From Candidatus Woesearchaeota archaeon (GTDB lineage: Archaea > Nanobdellota > Nanobdellia > Woesearchaeales > 21-14-0-10-32-9), in contig JAIPHP010000005.1 of assembly GCA_021735165.1 (NCBI GenBank), positions 1 through 58,525 on the forward strand: a stretch of DNA of 58,525 bases. The letters are read 5' to 3'. The notes under the pieces are model-generated. The model saw nothing but the letters and a program-made list of their open reading frames with translations, ran no database searches and had not been told where the DNA came from. Every line of letters begins with the position of its first letter. Position 1 is the first letter of the stretch. Positions 35,138-44,356 of the stretch are shown piece by piece. A program made the position numbers and the translations under genes.

Positions 35138-36365
35138 TAGGAATCATGAAGACATAGACGAGCAGTCTTTAAGTGAAGATAGCGCGGATACATCTGTAAC
35201 TAAAAAAGAAAAAGAGGATGAATTGCAAGGCAAATTAAGCAAGGATAATCGTGATGATAAATTATTACATAGTAAATTAAATGTTGATAAACAAAAAATT
35301 GATGAAGCTCGTGTTTTAACAGACGCTTTGAATAATAATATTAGTTCTTTTACACCTGATTTGGCCTATGAAAAAATGGTGAATAATTATAATAATGCTA
35401 AACAATTGTTTGGACCTACATTAATTCGTGAATTAAGCGGATACGACCCTAATTATGTTGAGAAAAATATTAACATTCCTGAATTTCAAAGAGAATTGAA
35501 AGACAGGATTAAAAATAACATTGATAAATTAAAAAAAGATGGTTTGCTAAATAAAGAAGGAGATATTTCTGAGGAAGGATATGAATTTGCTGCTCTTTCA
35601 ATTTTGAATGAATATTTAGATAATCTTGAAACTCAAGGATATTATGGAAAAAAAGAAAGTAAGAAACTTAATATGTTTGGAGAACGCGAAGATTTTAGAG
35701 AATATAAGCAAGGAGATAGGTATAAAGATTTAGCGTTAAAACAAACTCTTAAAAGAACGATTAGACGAAAACATAAAGAAATTTTGAAAAAAGATGTTGT
35801 TATTAATGATCGTAAAGCTACTGGCAAATTAGATATTGTTTATTTGATTGATGCTTCTGGAAGTATGAAGGGAGATAAGATAAAAGTTGCAAAAAAAGCA
35901 GGCATTGCTCTTGCTTATTCTGCTATAAAAAATAAAGATTCTGTGGGATTAGTTGTTTTTGGAAGTGAAATTGATGAAGAGCTTCCTTTAGGAAATGATT
36001 TTTTGCTTTTTGCAAAAAGTTTGAATAAGATTAGAACAAAAGGAGAAACAGATATTGCGCAAGGGATTAAGCACAGCTTGAAACTATTTTCTTCTAATAA
36101 AACGACCAAGCACGTTGTTGTTTTAAGTGATGCTTTGCAAACTACAGGTAAAAAGCCCGAAAAAGAAGTGATGGAAGCAGTTTCTATGTTAACAAACAGC
36201 AATATTTCTGTTAGTTTAGTGGGTATTAGTTTAAATGAAAAAGGAGAGATTATGGCTAAAAATATTGTTGATTTAAGTGGTGGAAGATTGTATTTAGTCA
36301 AAACCTTAGATACTGTTGATCAAATTGTTCTAGAAGATTATTATTCGACAAAAAGTCAATTCTGA
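35109..36365 (+). CDS. VWA-domain protein, MoxR partner (418 aa)
   Basis: Residues 1-230 are charged and acidic at the N-terminus. A von Willebrand A domain follows with MIDAS motif DASGSMKG (about 247-254) and a threonine in GETDIAQG. CoxE-like partners of MoxR are thought to load metals or assemble complexes; no target is evident here. The 3' end overlaps the convergent C39-like gene by 10 nt. Confidence 0.85.
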   Translation: MYRKTEEVPNRNHEDIDEQSLSEDSADTSVTKKEKEDELQGKLSKDNRDDKLLHSKLNVDKQKIDEARVLTDALNNNISSFTPDLAYEKMVNNYNNAKQLFGPTLIRELSGYDPNYVEKNINIPEFQRELKDRIKNNIDKLKKDGLLNKEGDISEEGYEFAALSILNEYLDNLETQGYYGKKESKKLNMFGEREDFREYKQGDRYKDLALKQTLKRTIRRKHKEILKKDVVINDRKATGKLDIVYLIDASGSMKGDKIKVAKKAGIALAYSAIKNKDSVGLVVFGSEIDEELPLGNDFLLFAKSLNKIRTKGETDIAQGIKHSLKLFSSNKTTKHVVVLSDALQTTGKKPEKEVMEAVSMLTNSNISVSLVGISLNEKGEIMAKNIVDLSGGRLYLVKTLDTVDQIVLEDYYSTKSQF

Positions 36366-36958
36366 TCAAATATTATTATTTTCGAATCTCTTTTTTTCTT
36401 TGAATGTAAAGTGTCAAGACAAACTTCTAGATCTTCATAAGATATTTCGTGAAGCCCTGTTAGAGGATCCATTATTTTTATTGAGTTTTCCTGAAGTCCA
36501 TATAAAACTACGTATTGAGAGTTACTAGCAGACTTTCTGAATACTCCTGCATTTAAACGGGCGATAAGTAATTTATTTTGCTTTAGTAAATTTATTATTG
36601 TTTTTGAGTCTATTTGTTTTTCTTCTATTTCTATTCCTTGATTTATTGCTTTTGTGTAGAATATTTTTGATAATTTTTCCGCAGTTTCTATTTCTATTTT
36701 TTTATATCCTTTAAATCTATAATCTGGATAATCAAAGCTTTTGCTACTAACAATTATTTTTGGAAAAAATCCTTTTTGTTTCGAGTATAATGCTAGGCCA
36801 TATATACTGCTTGCTCTTGTTGGCAAATTAGCAGAAGAAGCCCAGATTTCTAATTCATGTTCTTCAGAGAGTTCATAATCAGAATTTAATTTGTGAAGAA
36901 CCATTAACAAGCTTGATGCTGCACACGTATATTCAGTAGTTTGTTTGTAATACTTCAT
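36356..36958 (-). CDS. peptidase C39-like (papain-fold) protein (200 aa)
   Basis: QTTEYTCAASSLLMVL (6-21) holds the catalytic Cys12 of the C39-like family, and YVVLYGLQENSIKIMDPLTG is the second conserved block. However, NSQYVVLYG has Gln-Tyr where the catalytic His (usually xHxVVL) is expected, so it may be inactive. There is no transporter domain. Confidence 0.7.
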   Translation of the reverse strand: MKYYKQTTEYTCAASSLLMVLHKLNSDYELSEEHELEIWASSANLPTRASSIYGLALYSKQKGFFPKIIVSSKSFDYPDYRFKGYKKIEIETAEKLSKIFYTKAINQGIEIEEKQIDSKTIINLLKQNKLLIARLNAGVFRKSASNSQYVVLYGLQENSIKIMDPLTGLHEISYEDLEVCLDTLHSKKKRDSKIIIFDQN

Positions 36959-37033
36959 TTTGGTTCTTAATAGATTCTAGTTTATATAGTTTTAGCAAAA
37001 AAATTTTTAAATTAGCGATTTCATTAATTTTTA

Positions 37034-37513
37034 ATGGATAAAAAAGGTGGCGCCGGAGCAGTAATATTTACTATTATTGTTTTGGTTATTCTTTTATTTT
37101 TAGGAGCTTATGGTTATAAGTGGCTTATTCATGGTTCTGAAGTTATGGATTCTGGCATAACAACTGAATCTGCGCTTCAAAGAGCAAATCAAAATAATCC
37201 GTTTACCGCTCCTGAAAAAATTCAAATAAATTCTGGTGGTGAAAAACAAGTAGCCATAGGAATTTTTAATGAGCAAATGATGATATTAAATAGTGTTAAT
37301 TTTAGAATTGTTGGTTGTGAAGCATTCAATCCCAGTTTAAGCTATGTTGCTCAACCAGTCAATGGCAGGGAATCCGCAGGTTTTGTTTCTACATTAACAA
37401 TTTCTGAATATGAACTTGGCGAGTATTCTTGTAAATTAGAAGCGTTGACTTTGGGAGTTGATAATTCTGAGAAAATTCTTCATTCTAAAGATATAATCAT
37501 TGCAATAGCATGA
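37034..37513 (+). CDS. membrane-anchored hypothetical protein (159 aa)
   Basis: Short GGAGAV start and single helix (about 9-30), then an extracellular-looking beta-rich domain with cysteines at GCEAF and SCKLE. Resembles the pilin-like and surface proteins nearby. No family recognised. Confidence 0.6.
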   Translation: MDKKGGAGAVIFTIIVLVILLFLGAYGYKWLIHGSEVMDSGITTESALQRANQNNPFTAPEKIQINSGGEKQVAIGIFNEQMMILNSVNFRIVGCEAFNPSLSYVAQPVNGRESAGFVSTLTISEYELGEYSCKLEALTLGVDNSEKILHSKDIIIAIA

Positions 37514-37763
37514 TAAAAGAACATTGAATTAAATAGTATGATTTGAATTAAAAAGAGCACTATGAAGTCTTCTAAGTTTTTTGTTGGAAAATATGTTTTT
37601 GTTTGTGACAAACAGATTTACTAAAAATGCAGAGTTTTGATAGTTATGCTTCAAGTCGTGTTTCTTTTGATTTTCTTAAAATTGACAATTAAAGTTTACA
37701 TAATGATCTTAAAAAGAGAAAATTATAAAAAATAATCATTATTTTTGTTATGAGGGTGAACTT

Positions 37764-38072
37764 ATGAAAGAATTAAATGCAGAAAATTTTAAAGATTTTG
37801 TTAAAGAAGGAAATGTCATCGTTGATTTTTGGGCTGAATGGTGCGGTCCTTGTAGAATGCTAGGACCCATATTTGAAGAATTAAGTAAAGAAATTAAAAA
37901 TGTTAAATTTGCGAAATTAAATGTTGATGAAGCTGGAGAAATAAGTGCTTCAGCAGGCGTTAGAGGAATTCCGACAATGATTTTATTCAAAGATGGTAAT
38001 GAAATTGATAGAATTGTTGGGGCTTTGTCCAAAGATGCTTTGAAAAGCAAGTTAACTTCTGCATTTAACTAA
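37764..38072 (+). CDS. trx: thioredoxin
   Basis: 102 aa with active site WCGPC (29-33) and the cis-Pro loop GIPTMILF. Reduces protein disulfides. Ribosome-binding site GAGGGTGA upstream. The lgt gene begins 2 nt after its stop. Confidence 0.93.
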   Translation: MKELNAENFKDFVKEGNVIVDFWAEWCGPCRMLGPIFEELSKEIKNVKFAKLNVDEAGEISASAGVRGIPTMILFKDGNEIDRIVGALSKDALKSKLTSAFN

Positions 38073-38073
38073 A

Positions 38074-38856
38074 ATGTGGATACACAACATAAATCCCGTA
38101 TTGCTTCAGATAGGCTTTTTAGAAATTAGGTATTATGGCCTTGTTTATGCTCTGGGTTTTTTATTTGCTTATTTTTATATAAGATATTTAGCTGTGCATA
38201 ACAAAATAAAAAATTTGAATAAAGAAAACACGGACACATTCATTATATATATAATCATAGGCAGCATTCTAGGAGCTAGGCTTCTTGATTTTGTCTTTTT
38301 TTATCCTCACATCATCATTCAGGATCCTTTTGAATTGTTTCGCATATGGAACGGTGGAATGAGTATTCATGGAGGTATAATAGGCGCCATGATTTCTGGG
38401 TACTTTTTTTGTAGAAAACACAAGGTAAGTTTTTTTAGAATGGCAGATGTTTCTATGATTCCTTTAATGCTGACTCTTGGTTTTGGAAGACTTGCTAATT
38501 TTATTAATGGCGAATTGTGGGGCAGAGTGTCTAATTCGAATATTTGTGTTAATTATGAATCTTCTCAATACATTGTTAATCCTCCGAATGGTTGCAGGCA
38601 CCCTTATCAAATATATGCTAGTTTAAAAAATTTTTTTGTGTTTGGAATAACTTATTGGATGAGTCTGTTTGATAAACTTAAAGAAGGAACTGTATTTTTC
38701 TCATCTATAATTTTTTATAGTGTGGGTAGATTTATTTTAGATTTTTACCGTGATGATCCATTGATTTTACTAGGGTTGACAATGGGGCAAATTCTGTGCG
38801 TGATTTTTTTTATTGTATCGGTCTTTGCTTTGTTAAGAATTTATAAAAAGATTTAA
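38074..38856 (+). CDS. lgt: prolipoprotein diacylglyceryl transferase (Lgt)
   Basis: 260 aa, seven-helix protein. GGMSIHGGIIGAM, GRLANFINGELWGR (Lgt signature, about 148-161) and HPYQIYASLKN (about 178) are conserved. It attaches a lipid to the lipobox Cys of exported proteins, for which the lipoprotein at 8155 is a candidate. Bacterial-type Lgt is patchily distributed in archaea. Confidence 0.92.
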   Translation: MWIHNINPVLLQIGFLEIRYYGLVYALGFLFAYFYIRYLAVHNKIKNLNKENTDTFIIYIIIGSILGARLLDFVFFYPHIIIQDPFELFRIWNGGMSIHGGIIGAMISGYFFCRKHKVSFFRMADVSMIPLMLTLGFGRLANFINGELWGRVSNSNICVNYESSQYIVNPPNGCRHPYQIYASLKNFFVFGITYWMSLFDKLKEGTVFFSSIIFYSVGRFILDFYRDDPLILLGLTMGQILCVIFFIVSVFALLRIYKKI

Positions 38857-38893
38857 AAATAAGAAGTGCGCATTTAATTTTAGAGGTGAAGAA

Positions 38894-39577
38894 TTGTTAA
38901 ATAGACTTCTTAGAGATGGACCAGTTTTAATAATTAATTTAAAAACTTATGACAAAGGGACTTCAATTGATGCACTTAAAGTAGCTGTTGCAGCAGAAAG
39001 AGCTGCAGAAAAAACTGGAAAAAAAGTTATTTTAGCAGCTCAACCAACAGACATTTTATTGATAACTAACAAAACTAAAATTCCTGTTATTGCTCAGCAT
39101 ATTGATTGTTTTGAACAAGGAGCACATACAGGAAGCATTTCTGCTGAAGCCGTGTTAAGAGCAGGAGCTATAGGTACTTTACTTAATCATTCTGAAAAAC
39201 AAATTTCTAAAGAGGATATTGCTAAAACAATGAAAATTTGTAAGAGTCATGGTTTATTCGTTGTTCTTTGTGCAGATACTCCCGAACATGCATATGAATT
39301 ATCCAAGAACACCCCTAATTTTATTGCTATTGAACCTCCTGAATTAATTGGAACTGGAAAAAGCATTAGTGAAGTTGAGCCGGAGTTGATTGATAAAACT
39401 ATTCGTTTAGTTAGTAAAAATTGTGATTCTCCTGTGATTTGTGGTGCGGGAGTAAGCACTAAAAAAGATGTTATTGAGGCATTTAAGCATGGAGTAAAAG
39501 GCATATTGGTTTCTAGTGCTGTCGTTAAAAGCGATAATCCTTACAATACAATTTTAGAATTATTAGCTGGTTTTTAG
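38894..39577 (+). CDS. tpiA: triosephosphate isomerase, archaeal short form
   Basis: 227 aa. LIINLKTYDKG (Lys catalytic), LLNHSEK (His) and AIEPPELIGTG (Glu) are all in order. A TTG start is used; GAGGTGAA lies 4-5 nt upstream and there is no ATG at the expected N-terminus. Confidence 0.93.
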   Translation: MLNRLLRDGPVLIINLKTYDKGTSIDALKVAVAAERAAEKTGKKVILAAQPTDILLITNKTKIPVIAQHIDCFEQGAHTGSISAEAVLRAGAIGTLLNHSEKQISKEDIAKTMKICKSHGLFVVLCADTPEHAYELSKNTPNFIAIEPPELIGTGKSISEVEPELIDKTIRLVSKNCDSPVICGAGVSTKKDVIEAFKHGVKGILVSSAVVKSDNPYNTILELLAGF

Positions 39578-39580
39578 TCA

Positions 39581-40105
39581 TTATTTTTTTGTTATGTATA
39601 TTAGAGAATTTTTTTCTAGTAAAGAGTCTCTTGTTTCAAAATCAAAATATTCTGCCGTAACTTTTATTGTGCTTTGTCCTAAAGGAAATTCTTTTAAATT
39701 TAACATTATGGGTCTAGAAATTGCGTTTTTTGAATCTACAGTTATATTTTCTAAGTTTAGTCCCGCCGTATAGTTTCCTTCAAAATCAATTTCTCCAGAA
39801 TACATTATTTTATTCGCAGTTATTGAAACATTTACTTTTTTATTTAAAATATTTCTCACACCAACATACACGATCTCGTGTTCTTCTCCTCTTATAATTA
39901 TACTTGCAGGAGATACAAATAGAGGAGTTCCGTCATCTGCTGCAAGTCTTACTTTTTCTTCTAAATCTTTATCAATTTTTTCTAACCAGTCGCCGCCCTT
40001 TGAAGTTATACTTTTAAATATTCCAATTCCTGCTCCAAACACTAATATCGCCAGAACTATTGCAACTATTGCATTTATTGACATTTCAATTGCTTTTTTA
40101 TTCAT
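39581..40105 (-). CDS. pilin/flagellin-like surface protein (174 aa)
   Basis: NKKAIEMSINAIVAIVLAIL is a class III-like signal. The soluble part looks like an immunoglobulin-like beta domain (ASIIIRGEEHEIVYVGVRNI). Start at 40105 because AGGTGTTA precedes it. Probably cotranscribed with the next two genes upstream. Confidence 0.65.
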   Translation of the reverse strand: MNKKAIEMSINAIVAIVLAILVFGAGIGIFKSITSKGGDWLEKIDKDLEEKVRLAADDGTPLFVSPASIIIRGEEHEIVYVGVRNILNKKVNVSITANKIMYSGEIDFEGNYTAGLNLENITVDSKNAISRPIMLNLKEFPLGQSTIKVTAEYFDFETRDSLLEKNSLIYITKK

Positions 40106-40133
40106 AGAAAATAACACCTAAAAAAAAACAGTT

Positions 40134-40376
40134 TTAGTATTTTTTAAAAGCCAAATTTTTTGATACTATGCTTGTTATTAATGTAAAAAACAAGCCACCC
40201 ACTAGGGTTAATATTAAGCCTAACAATATCTCTTGATTTTTGTCAAACAACAAGTATATTCCAATCAGTGTTGCAATTGTACCTATCCATAGGAATTTGT
40301 CAAATACTAGTTTAAATAATTCGAATTCTTCTTCTTTTGTGAGTTGTCTTTTTTGTTTATGAATTTTTACTACCAT
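40134..40376 (-). CDS. small two-helix membrane protein (80 aa)
   Basis: Charged N-terminus then two helices (about 29-47 and 51-68). No family recognised. It lies between two pilin-like genes. Confidence 0.6.
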   Translation of the reverse strand: MVVKIHKQKRQLTKEEEFELFKLVFDKFLWIGTIATLIGIYLLFDKNQEILLGLILTLVGGLFFTLITSIVSKNLAFKKY

Positions 40377-40385
40377 TTTTTCACC

Positions 40386-40877
40386 TTAGTTCATTATTTC
40401 TACTTCAATTTGTTCAGTCTCTAAAATCCCCTTTAATCCTTCCGCTTTTATTTCACATACATATACTCCTTCACTTGCTTTCATAAAAACTGTTACTGTA
40501 AACCCTGCTTTTTGCCCATTTGTCACATCTTGAGGTAAACTTTGAATGGTAAAATTTTCTACTCCAACTGCAGGCACACAATTACCCGCGGTTATTGTAA
40601 CATTTTCTTCTGGACTATCTTTAGCATTATAGAATCCTACAGGCACATTAGTGCTTTTTCCACTTTTTATTCTTAATACGCCTTCTTCAAGCACTAAGGG
40701 GTCAAGTCTTGTTGGTTGTTTTCCAAAATCTTCAATATCAAATGCACCTATAAGTTTGTTTTCTCCTTCATTAAAGAATGTTCTTATAAAACTTACTCCG
40801 GCACCTATTAAAACCATTGCTATAACTAGAACAACAATTGTGCTTATACCTAGTTGTAAAGCTGCTTTTTTATTCAT
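40386..40877 (-). CDS. pilin/flagellin-like surface protein (163 aa)
   Basis: NKKAALQLGISTIVVLVIAM followed by a beta-rich domain (DPLVLEEGVLRIKSGKSTNV) with two cysteines. Similar in plan to the gene at 39581. Start at ATG 40877 with ribosome-binding site AGGTG upstream. Confidence 0.65.
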   Translation of the reverse strand: MNKKAALQLGISTIVVLVIAMVLIGAGVSFIRTFFNEGENKLIGAFDIEDFGKQPTRLDPLVLEEGVLRIKSGKSTNVPVGFYNAKDSPEENVTITAGNCVPAVGVENFTIQSLPQDVTNGQKAGFTVTVFMKASEGVYVCEIKAEGLKGILETEQIEVEIMN

Positions 40878-41066
40878 GTGTGAAACACCTCTTTTTGTAA
40901 TTCTGATTATCATAAATCGATATCTTTCTTTATAAATGTTTTTATAATTTAGTCGAGGACGTAAGCAAATTGAGTTGTTTTTTAATGACTATTTACAAAA
41001 GACAAAGCAAAACACAAGATATTTTTATTTTTTGAAGCTTTATAATCTATTTCTTATCCTTTAGTC

Positions 41067-41270
41067 TTATTCTTTAAAAGTTTTGTTTTTTATTCTTTTT
41101 TTTATTATTGGATTATCTGTCATTACGTGATTGACTATTTTATTTTTTTTGACTAAATCTTTGTAGTCAAATAAAAGCATACAGTTTTCACAGTGGTATT
41201 TGTATTTAAAGTTCCCACTAACAGTTCCATTACATATCGGACAAGCCTCTTCGTATTTTTTTATATACAT
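41067..41270 (-). CDS. zinc-ribbon-like small protein (67 aa)
   Basis: CPIC (10-13) and CENC (32-35) form a probable zinc ribbon; the C-terminus is basic. Nucleic-acid binding is possible; function unknown. Confidence 0.6.
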   Translation of the reverse strand: MYIKKYEEACPICNGTVSGNFKYKYHCENCMLLFDYKDLVKKNKIVNHVMTDNPIIKKRIKNKTFKE

Positions 41271-41602
41271 TTGTTGTTTTAAGATGTTTTCTTTTTTAAA
41301 TATTGTGTGATTATCTGATGTGTCCCAAATATCTATATTACCTAGAGTTCAATTGAGAAAAATACAATGTAAAACACGTTAAAGATCTTTGTTTCTTAGT
41401 AAAAAACTTAAGACTGCAAAGCAGCTAACAATACTTTGCAATACGAAAATTAAAGACATAGAACACAACCCGTGATTATCAGTAGGGTTTTGTTCTAAGT
41501 TATTTTGCATCCTGACCAAGTTTAAAAACCCATATTGCAAGAACAAAACATAAACTATATAAATAAAAAGAAACAGGTTGTATTATTTCAGGGGGTTTTT
41601 AC
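41271..41602. other. intergenic region (332 nt) with hairpin
   Basis: A strong inverted repeat AGAACACAACCC / GGGTTTTGTTCT (41460-41471, 41485-41496) and a TATA box at 41556-41563 for the downstream gene. No reading frame seen. Confidence 0.45.
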
Positions 41603-41917
41603 ATGGAAGAAGATATGCAGTTAGGAGGGAACATAAGATTGTCTGGTTTTAATGTTCTTGAAAAGCCGGAAGTTGTTGTAGTGAAAAAGATAGTTGGAAG
41701 TTATGCAAGAAAATTCTCAGATAATTTGCAAGGTTATGAAGCTTTGGAATTACATTTAAAAGAGGTTCATAAAACTGAAGGTTCAGAAAAATACGAGTTA
41801 CATGGAAAAGTTGTTTTTGAAGGAAAAGTTGAAGCGACAGAAATAACCGAGAGAAATATATTTGTGGCAGTGGATACTGTACTTAAAAAGCTAGAAACCA
41901 TTTTGTTAAAGAATTAA
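41603..41917 (+). CDS. HPF/RaiA-like small protein (104 aa), putative ribosome hibernation factor
   Basis: The sequence LSGFNVLEKPEVVVVKKIVG, YARKFSDN, and a C-terminal helix VAVDTVLKKLETI resembles the S30EA/HPF alpha-beta fold in plan. Similarity is weak and judged by eye. A leader with GGGGG lies before the ATG. Confidence 0.45.
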   Translation: MEEDMQLGGNIRLSGFNVLEKPEVVVVKKIVGSYARKFSDNLQGYEALELHLKEVHKTEGSEKYELHGKVVFEGKVEATEITERNIFVAVDTVLKKLETILLKN

Positions 41918-42229
41918 AGGATTAATCAAAAAACACGACATTTAACGATATTTAAGTGGATTCTTTGAAATTTTGAAGCGCATTTTGAGTTAAAAGTGCA
42001 TTTTTGTGTTTAAACACATATTAGTTGACTTATAGAAAAAAGAAAAAAAATTAATGAAACACTAATGAAAACTGTAATAAAAATTTGCTGAAATAATCTC
42101 TATCTTCATATTAAAAGGTGAAGTTTTAACGATTGTTTCTTAATCACAAATTTTTGAACATACGAAGCAAAACACCATTTATATCGATCTTGAATGACAG
42201 ATAATCCAATAAAAAAAAGAATAAAAAAT
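41918..42229. other. intergenic region (312 nt)
   Basis: AT-rich sequence between convergent genes. I see no gene, tRNA or strong hairpin in it. Confidence 0.5.
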
Positions 42230-42751
42230 TTAATTTTTGCTTTTAGAAGTTTCTAAAGGTTCTTTGGGAGTAGTTTCTGTTTTAGTTTCTTTTGGTTCTG
42301 TTTTTTCAAGTGTTGGTTTTGAATTTTCTTTCGGCTCTGTTTTAGTTTTTTCGTCAGTCTTTTTTTCCGTAGATTTTTCTTTTATTTCTTTTTCTTCGGA
42401 TTTAGGACTTTTTTCTTTTTTGTCTATTTTCGCCTCAAGTTTATCTTTCAAAGTTTTTGGTTCTTCTTTTTTGGTTTGAACTTTTTCAACTTTGTATTCA
42501 AATCCTTCTAGTTCTACTAAAACACTATTATCTTTCTTTTTTGCTTTAACAGTTACTTTCCCAGGCGGATTTTTAATTCCATTAGCCCATATTTTCTCAT
42601 TTAGCATAGGTCCTATTTTGACATCTTCTAACTTAGTGTGCTTAATGATGTATGCTTTTAGTGCATGTATCGCCCTTTTTGCTCTTCTGTGACGTGGAAC
42701 CTTGACAAATTCTCTTCTTAAGGGAATTGTATATGTTGCTTCATCTTTCAT
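42230..42751 (-). CDS. rpl31e: 50S ribosomal protein eL31 with long charged tail
   Basis: Residues 1-90 are eL31 (YTIPLRREFVKVPRHRRAKR, IIKHTKLEDVKIGPMLNEKI). Residues 91-173 are a low-complexity Lys/Glu/Thr/Pro extension not seen in the usual family. Downstream of eL39 and eS19 in one operon. Confidence 0.92.
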   Translation of the reverse strand: MKDEATYTIPLRREFVKVPRHRRAKRAIHALKAYIIKHTKLEDVKIGPMLNEKIWANGIKNPPGKVTVKAKKKDNSVLVELEGFEYKVEKVQTKKEEPKTLKDKLEAKIDKKEKSPKSEEKEIKEKSTEKKTDEKTKTEPKENSKPTLEKTEPKETKTETTPKEPLETSKSKN

Positions 42752-42762
42752 ATTTAATCACC

Positions 42763-42936
42763 TTAAACTCTTAGCTTGGTTCTTCGCCAGCTTCTTTTTG
42801 TTTCTGTGTGTCTTCCTGGATGAACTCTTCTTCCCGTACCATATATTTTTGGGACAGTCCAAAAAGGCGCCCATCTTGTTCTTCTATTAGCAGCAATTAG
42901 TCTTAATTTTCTTGCAATATGTATGAATTTTGCCAT
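42763..42936 (-). CDS. rpl39e: 50S ribosomal protein eL39 (57 aa)
   Basis: Very small and basic: starts MAKFIHIARKLRLIAANRRT, then APFWTVPKIYGTGRRVHPGR and ends KRSWRRTKLRV. It fits the eL39 length and its WRR-KL end, and sits between eS19 and eL31 as usual in archaea. Confidence 0.88.
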   Translation of the reverse strand: MAKFIHIARKLRLIAANRRTRWAPFWTVPKIYGTGRRVHPGRHTETKRSWRRTKLRV

Positions 42937-42938
42937 TT

Positions 42939-43358
42939 TCAAGCATCCTCCTTTTTAACATCTTTGGAAGCATTAATAACCAATTTGATGCCGTTTTTCG
43001 TAATTTTTCTGCCTTTGTGAACTCCTACGCTTGTTTGTTCTATTAATTTTGAGAATTCAAGCTGTTGTAGAATCTTTCTAATGATATTTCCAGAAGCAAC
43101 AACGAATTTTTCGGGTTTAACACCTCTATTTTTTCGACTTCCATATTTTACTCTTAGTTTTGATACTCCAACTGGTCCAAGTTCTTGAACCTTTAGTAAA
43201 ATGCTTGCAGCTCTAATCTGCCACCAATCATCCCTTAATGGAGGTCTTTGTTTTGCATTTCCTGTTTTTACAAATTTTGCCCATTCTGGGGGCTGACATG
43301 TTTCTTTTAGCTCCTTTGCTAGAGCTTCAACCAATTTATAGTGATTGACATCTTTCAT
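42939..43358 (-). CDS. rps19e: 30S ribosomal protein eS19
   Basis: 139 aa. RPPLRDDWWQIRAASILLKV, LRVKYGSRKNRGVKP, and IRKILQQLE are diagnostic. Head of the eS19-eL39-eL31 operon; stop codon is 2 nt from the eL39 start. Confidence 0.95.
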   Translation of the reverse strand: MKDVNHYKLVEALAKELKETCQPPEWAKFVKTGNAKQRPPLRDDWWQIRAASILLKVQELGPVGVSKLRVKYGSRKNRGVKPEKFVVASGNIIRKILQQLEFSKLIEQTSVGVHKGRKITKNGIKLVINASKDVKKEDA

Positions 43359-43694
43359 AGTTATCGCTCCGTTTGTATATATAACTCTTTTAATCCTCTA
43401 AACCAATATAAAGAAAAGACGGGCCCTTTAAAAAAATTATGTTTTTGAAAATGGAGTATTAAGTTCAATTAATTTTAAAAATCGGACTAATATTCTTTGT
43501 TTATAACGCTTAGGAAGGTATTTTGTTGGCAATGACACCTCAATTTATTTCCAGCATTTACCTTCCTTTTTTCTTTTTGTTAATAAAAAGATAAATCTTT
43601 ATAAATGAAAGGTTATTCTGTATTTATATTGATTGGTTGATGTGGCGAGTTTCTTCGCTGAAAACCTGAAAATGATAAGAATGGAGGATGTATT
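43359..43694. other. divergent promoter region eS19/eL15 (336 nt)
   Basis: Contains a stem AGGAAGGTA/TACCTTCCT (43512-43520, 43559-43567) followed by a T-rich tract on the plus strand, a possible small RNA. Ribosome-binding site GGAGGAT for eL15 is near 43684-43690. Confidence 0.4.
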
Positions 43695-44264
43695 ATGGGA
43701 TATCTAAAATACGTTAAGAAGTTATGGAATGAAAAGTCTGATGAGTTTAATGCTTTGATGAAGGAACGAAAAATCCTTTGGAGAAAAGAACCTACTACTA
43801 TAAGAATTGAGAGACCTACTAGAATTGATAGAGCTAGAAGTCTTGGTTGGAAGCCTAAAAAGGGTTTTTTAGTTGTTAGACAAAAAGTTCTTAGAGGAGG
43901 TAGACAAAGACCTCATGATTTGGGCGGACGAAAAACTGCTAATAGTGGTATGAAAAAAGTAGTTTCTAAGTCATATCAAGTTGTAGCTGAAGAGAGAGCT
44001 TCTTCTAAATATCCTAATTGCGAAGTTCTGAATAGTTATTTTGTTGCAAAAGATGGTAAAAATGCTTGGTACGAAGTAATTTTGGTTGATAGATCTAGTC
44101 CTGACGTGTTTTTGAATAGGAATACTGCTTGGGCAAGAGATACTTTTGGTAGGGTTCAGCGTGGTTTGACAAGTGCTGGAAGAAAAAGTAGAGGTCTGCG
44201 GAAGAAAGGCATGGGTTCTGAAAAAACTAGGCCTAGTTCTAAAGCTAATAAAGGAAGACATTAA
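43695..44264 (+). CDS. rpl15e: 50S ribosomal protein eL15
   Basis: 189 aa. IRIERPTRIDRARSLGWKPK, RGGRQRPHDLGGRK and a C-terminal RGLRKKGMGSEKTRPSSKA are typical. Ribosome-binding site GGAGGAT lies upstream. Confidence 0.95.
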   Translation: MGYLKYVKKLWNEKSDEFNALMKERKILWRKEPTTIRIERPTRIDRARSLGWKPKKGFLVVRQKVLRGGRQRPHDLGGRKTANSGMKKVVSKSYQVVAEERASSKYPNCEVLNSYFVAKDGKNAWYEVILVDRSSPDVFLNRNTAWARDTFGRVQRGLTSAGRKSRGLRKKGMGSEKTRPSSKANKGRH

Positions 44265-44356
44265 TTTTTGTTACAAAAATACAAAAGGCAAGGCTTTTTT
44301 ATACATTATTTTTGTATTTTACTAATTTTTATATATTTCTTATTATTTCTCTTTTT

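Noticed and set aside
43625-43690. C/D box-like motifs (TTGATGT, CTGA, CCTGA, ATGATAAG) before rpl15e
   Set aside because: Boxes are imperfect and spacing does not fit a clear C/D RNA; the stretch is more simply a leader with ribosome-binding site.
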